64,000 nucleotides of DNA from Candidatus Villigracilis saccharophilus (GTDB taxonomy: Bacteria > Chloroflexota > Anaerolineae > Anaerolineales > Villigracilaceae), in NCBI GenBank assembly GCA_016709305.1, contig JADJNA010000048.1, positions 248,001 to 312,000 of the forward strand, given 5' to 3'. Shown here one piece after another: positions 60,976-64,000 of the stretch. A program made the position numbers and the translations under genes. The notes under the pieces were generated by a model. The model saw only the letters and a list, made by a program, of their open reading frames with translations, was not told the DNA's origin and did no database searches. Each line of letters begins with the position of its first letter. The stretch's first letter is position 1.

Positions 60976-61010
60976 ATCAAGGGCTGTCCAATGGGAGGAC
61001 AGCCCTTGAT
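60976..61010. repeat. Perfect inverted repeat with 14-bp arms
   Basis: ATCAAGGGCTGTCC and its complement around AATGGGA. An A-rich flank on the left makes it a possible terminator for minus-strand transcription. Confidence 0.6.
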
Positions 61011-61156
61011 ACGATTAATATTGCTGCCTTTTTAGAACGTGGATATGAAGTGCAATGTTTACAAATATTATCCAGTATGTCGAAATTGAATATCTCTCCT
61101 GTGAAAACCTTGGGGGAATTTGAACCTGATATACCCAGAAACAGGAGAAACGCATC

Positions 61157-64000
61157 ATGAAAATCCGTTCCAAATCCATCTTTAATATTTTTACGCTTTT
61201 CGCTTTGCTGGCTTCACTGATCGGCAGCGCGCTGACTGTCACCTCGGCCTACGCGGCGCAGACCGATATCAACGGGCCGGCAGGCAGCGGATCGTTTGGC
61301 ACTAGAGTAGTGGCATTGCCGAATGGCAATTTCGTTGTGACCGACCCGTCTTTCAGCATTCCGAGCGGCGCAGCAAACGTCGGCGCGGTCTACTTATATA
61401 ATGGGGCGACGCTCGCAGTGATCAGCACACTGAAAGGCAGTACGGCGGATGACCAGGTTGGCAGCGATGCCGTGACGGTCTTGACCAACGGCAATTTTGT
61501 GGTGACAAGTTCACTTTGGGACAACCCGACGGGAACGGTTTTGAACGCCGGGGCGGTAACCTGGTGCAGCGCGGTGACGGGCTGTAACGGCGTAGTCTCG
61601 GCGGGCAACTCGCTCGTCGGCGGCATGGCAAGTGACGTGATTGGTATCAATAGTGTGACGGCATTGACCAACGGCAACTATGTGGTCAGCAGTCCATCTT
61701 GGGACAATCCTTCGGGAGCGATTGTGGATGCCGGGGCGGCGACGTGGGGCAACGGGAACGGCGGCACAGTCGGCCTGGTCACATCCATCAACTCGCTCAT
61801 CGGCGGCACGACAAGTGACTTTGTTGGCATCGGCGGCGTGACGGCATTACCCAACAGCAACTATGTGGTCAGCAGTTCGAATTGGGACAATCCCTCGGGA
61901 CCGATTGTGGGCGTCGGGGCGGTGACGTGGGGGGATGGGGACGGCGGCACGGTCGGCCTGGTCTCCCCAAGTAACTCGCTCATAGGCGGCACGGCAAGTG
62001 ATTTTGTTAGCAGCAGTGGCGTGACTGTCTTGACCACTGGCAACTATGTGGTGCGGAGTCAAAATTGGGACAATCCATCGGGAGCGATTGGAGATGTCGG
62101 GGCGGTGACGTGGGGCAACGGAAACGGCGGTACGGTCGGAGCGGTCTCCTCCAGCAACTCGCTCATCGGTGGCACGACAAGTGATGCGGTCGGCAACAGA
62201 AGTGTGACGGCCTTGAGCAATGGCAACTATGTGGTCAGCAGCCCATCCTGGGACAATCCCTCGGGAGCGATTGCGGGCGTGGGGGCCGCGACGTGGGCCA
62301 ACGGCAATGGCGGCACGGTTGGCTTGGTCTCTTCAGGCAACTCGCTCATCGGCGGGAGGACGAATGACAATGTTGGCAGCAACGGCGTGACGGCGTTGAC
62401 CAACGGCAACTATGTGGTTAGCAGCCGGAATTGGGATAATCCAACGGGTTCCGTATCCAATGTGGGGGCTGCCACGTGGGGCAACGGGACAGGCGGCACG
62501 GTCGGCCTGGTTACCTCGGGCAACTCGCTGTTTGGCAGCACAGCAAACGATCTGGTTGGCAACTTCGGCGTAACGGCATTGACCAACGGCAACTATATCG
62601 TGCAGAGTGCGAATTGGAATAATCCGGCGGGAGCGATTGTAGATGTCGGGGCTGCGACGTGGGGCAATGGGAACGGAAGCACGTTCGGCCCGGTCGGCCC
62701 CAGCAACTCACTCATCGGCGGCACGCCAAATGATCTGGTCGGCGGCAGCGAAGTGACGGCATTGAGCAACGGCAATTATGTGGTCAGCAGCCCAGATTGG
62801 GACAACCCGAACGGATCCGTGTCAAATGTCGGGGCAGTGACATGGGGTAACGGGAACGGAAGCACGGTCGGCCTGGTTACGCCCAGCAACTCACTTATCG
62901 GCGGCGCGGCAAGTGACAAGGTTGGCTTCGGAGAGATGACGGCATTGACCAACGGCAACTATGTGGTGGCGAGTCCATTGTGGGACAACCCGGCGGGAGC
63001 GATTGTGAATGTCGGGGCGGTGACGTGGGGAAATGGGAGCAGCGGCACGGTTGGCCTGGTTACGCCCGTCAACTCGCTCGTCGGTGGGACGGCAAATGAC
63101 CAAGTTGGCGACTTTGGCACGATGGCATTGACCAATGGCAGCTTCGCGGTGGCGCATCCCTCGTGGGACAACCCGGCGGGAGCGGTTATTGATGCCAGCG
63201 CCGTGACCCTCGCCAATGGGATCGGCGGCACAGTCGGCCTGGTCACGTCTGCCAACAGCGTTCTCGGCACAGTGGCAAGTGGCGTCAGCGATTTTTCCTT
63301 TGATGCGTTTCGCAACCGCCTCATCGCCGGACGCGGCGCCAGCAACATCGTCAGCCTGCTTAGTGGTGATGCTATCGCGCCCATAGTTTCCTCCATCACC
63401 CGCGTCAATGCCAACCCCACCAATCTTGCCAGCGTAAACTTCACGGTCAATTTTTCTGAACCAGTGACAGGTGTGGATGTTAGCGATTTTAGTTTGACCA
63501 AAACTGGTGCCTCTGGCGCAACCGTAAGCGGGGTCAGCGGCACGGGCAGTCTCTACACTGTCACAGTCAACACGGGAACAGGCAACGGCACGATCCGCTT
63601 GAATGTGGTGGACAACAATTCAATTGTGGATGGAGCATCAAACCCGCTGGGCGGGGCGGGTGTAGGTGATGGCAACTTTATAACGGGAGAAGTTTATACG
63701 ATAACCAAATCCGCAGGCGGCGATACGACCGGGGTGTTTCGTCCGAGTAATGGGTTGTTGTACCTGAAGAATGCCAACACGAGCGGCTTTGCGGATGTGG
63801 CGATCAATTATGGGTTGAGCGGGGATTATCCTGTAGCAGGTGATTGGGATGGGAATGGCACCGCCACCATCGGCATCTACCGCAACGGTTCCTTCTATCT
63901 GCGCAACTCCAACACACTGGGTTTTGCTGATCTTGTCATTCCATTCGGCACGCCGGGCGATCAACCGGTTGTCGGGGACTGGAACGGAGATGGGGTGGAC
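61157..64000 (+). CDS. Giant secreted protein with 61-residue repeats and the shared C-terminal module, C-terminus cut by window
   Basis: At least 948 residues, open to the end of the window. CAGGAG precedes the ATG. A signal peptide (about 1-34, ending SAYAA) is followed by ten 61-residue repeats plus a divergent first one (residues about 45-715) built on VTALTNGNYVVSS, WDNPSGAI, GAVTWGNGNGG and NSLIGG blocks. This resembles the DUF5650-type repeat. An Ig-like domain (FTVNFSEPVTGVDVSDFS) follows, then FG-GAP-like repeats as in the propeller protein upstream. It is probably a surface adhesin or sheath component. Confidence 0.88.
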   Translation, partial: MKIRSKSIFNIFTLFALLASLIGSALTVTSAYAAQTDINGPAGSGSFGTRVVALPNGNFVVTDPSFSIPSGAANVGAVYLYNGATLAVISTLKGSTADDQVGSDAVTVLTNGNFVVTSSLWDNPTGTVLNAGAVTWCSAVTGCNGVVSAGNSLVGGMASDVIGINSVTALTNGNYVVSSPSWDNPSGAIVDAGAATWGNGNGGTVGLVTSINSLIGGTTSDFVGIGGVTALPNSNYVVSSSNWDNPSGPIVGVGAVTWGDGDGGTVGLVSPSNSLIGGTASDFVSSSGVTVLTTGNYVVRSQNWDNPSGAIGDVGAVTWGNGNGGTVGAVSSSNSLIGGTTSDAVGNRSVTALSNGNYVVSSPSWDNPSGAIAGVGAATWANGNGGTVGLVSSGNSLIGGRTNDNVGSNGVTALTNGNYVVSSRNWDNPTGSVSNVGAATWGNGTGGTVGLVTSGNSLFGSTANDLVGNFGVTALTNGNYIVQSANWNNPAGAIVDVGAATWGNGNGSTFGPVGPSNSLIGGTPNDLVGGSEVTALSNGNYVVSSPDWDNPNGSVSNVGAVTWGNGNGSTVGLVTPSNSLIGGAASDKVGFGEMTALTNGNYVVASPLWDNPAGAIVNVGAVTWGNGSSGTVGLVTPVNSLVGGTANDQVGDFGTMALTNGSFAVAHPSWDNPAGAVIDASAVTLANGIGGTVGLVTSANSVLGTVASGVSDFSFDAFRNRLIAGRGASNIVSLLSGDAIAPIVSSITRVNANPTNLASVNFTVNFSEPVTGVDVSDFSLTKTGASGATVSGVSGTGSLYTVTVNTGTGNGTIRLNVVDNNSIVDGASNPLGGAGVGDGNFITGEVYTITKSAGGDTTGVFRPSNGLLYLKNANTSGFADVAINYGLSGDYPVAGDWDGNGTATIGIYRNGSFYLRNSNTLGFADLVIPFGTPGDQPVVGDWNGDGVD
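61472..63300 (+). repeat. Ten tandem 183-bp repeats
   Basis: Units start at 61472, 61655, 61838 and so on every 183 bp, each encoding 61 residues. The last is slightly short. The antisense strand is also open in many units, which is only a composition effect. Confidence 0.9.

Noticed and set aside
61390..63964. Row of about 60-codon open frames on the minus strand
   Set aside because: They follow the 183-bp period of the plus-strand repeats and have no ribosome sites or protein-like pattern. They are shadows of a GC-rich repeat.
1..64000. CRISPR arrays, tRNA and rRNA genes
   Set aside because: I read the gaps on both strands and saw no spaced direct repeats of CRISPR type, no T-loop/anticodon patterns and no rRNA-like sequence. 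A covariance scan would be needed to exclude tRNAs fully.

Overview
The window looks like a chromosomal segment from an uncultured Chloroflexota, most likely class Anaerolineae. This is inferred from gene content and style: roughly half G+C, Tat-exported L,D-transpeptidases, many Thr/Pro-rich lipoproteins, a T-box leader, several leaderless promoters and large secreted repeat proteins. I saw no rRNA, tRNA or CRISPR array. Several genes carry frameshifts, and three places hold long G/C homopolymers, so some disruptions may be assembly errors rather than biology.

Region 1 (1-13.7 kb) is a phosphate and polyphosphate block. It has pstC (cut by the left edge) and pstS, divergent from pstB, then phoU, surE, a PHP phosphoesterase, a 35-residue membrane peptide and a glycosyltransferase-like protein. 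Next come a decayed second phoU and a decayed exopolyphosphatase, followed by an intact CHAD-sixA-ppk1 run, and the phoR/phoB pair reading toward it. Direct repeats of TTAAC-like cores every 11 bp, typical of PhoB/PhoP boxes, precede the PHP gene, the small peptide, the glycosyltransferase, the phoU2/ppx operon and phoB itself.

Region 2 (13.7-24.6 kb) has envelope lipoproteins and the translation operon nusA-ylxR-infB-rbfA-nrnA-truB-ribF-nudix, with a frameshift in nusA and a divergent methyltransferase. Region 3 (24.6-32.5 kb) is an envelope cluster: four L,D-transpeptidase paralogues and an N-acetylmuramoyl-L-alanine amidase in one direction, with a broken nuclease-like gene and a lipoprotein behind. 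Short palindromic repeats with TGTCATTGCGAG-like ends recur between these genes.

Region 4 (32.5-45.2 kb) is mixed: an SDR protein, a hydrolase, a DUF1295 membrane protein, two peptide-type ABC permeases without partners, a very GC-rich island running into a GGDEF gene, a pentapeptide-repeat protein, plsY, a JAMM peptidase, membrane proteins and gyrB. Region 5 (45.2-53.3 kb) has a 1339-residue PDZ/multi-GAF histidine kinase with a FIST sensor protein, then a tryptophan T-box leader driving a 50-residue peptide and a TrpB2-type enzyme. Region 6 (53.3-64 kb) has a Fur-family regulator and a cobalt/nickel ECF transporter (cbiMQO, cbiO frameshifted). After these are two giant secreted proteins with different N-terminal repeat domains but a shared C-terminal module, separated by gene remnants and the decayed end of an IS200/IS605-like element.
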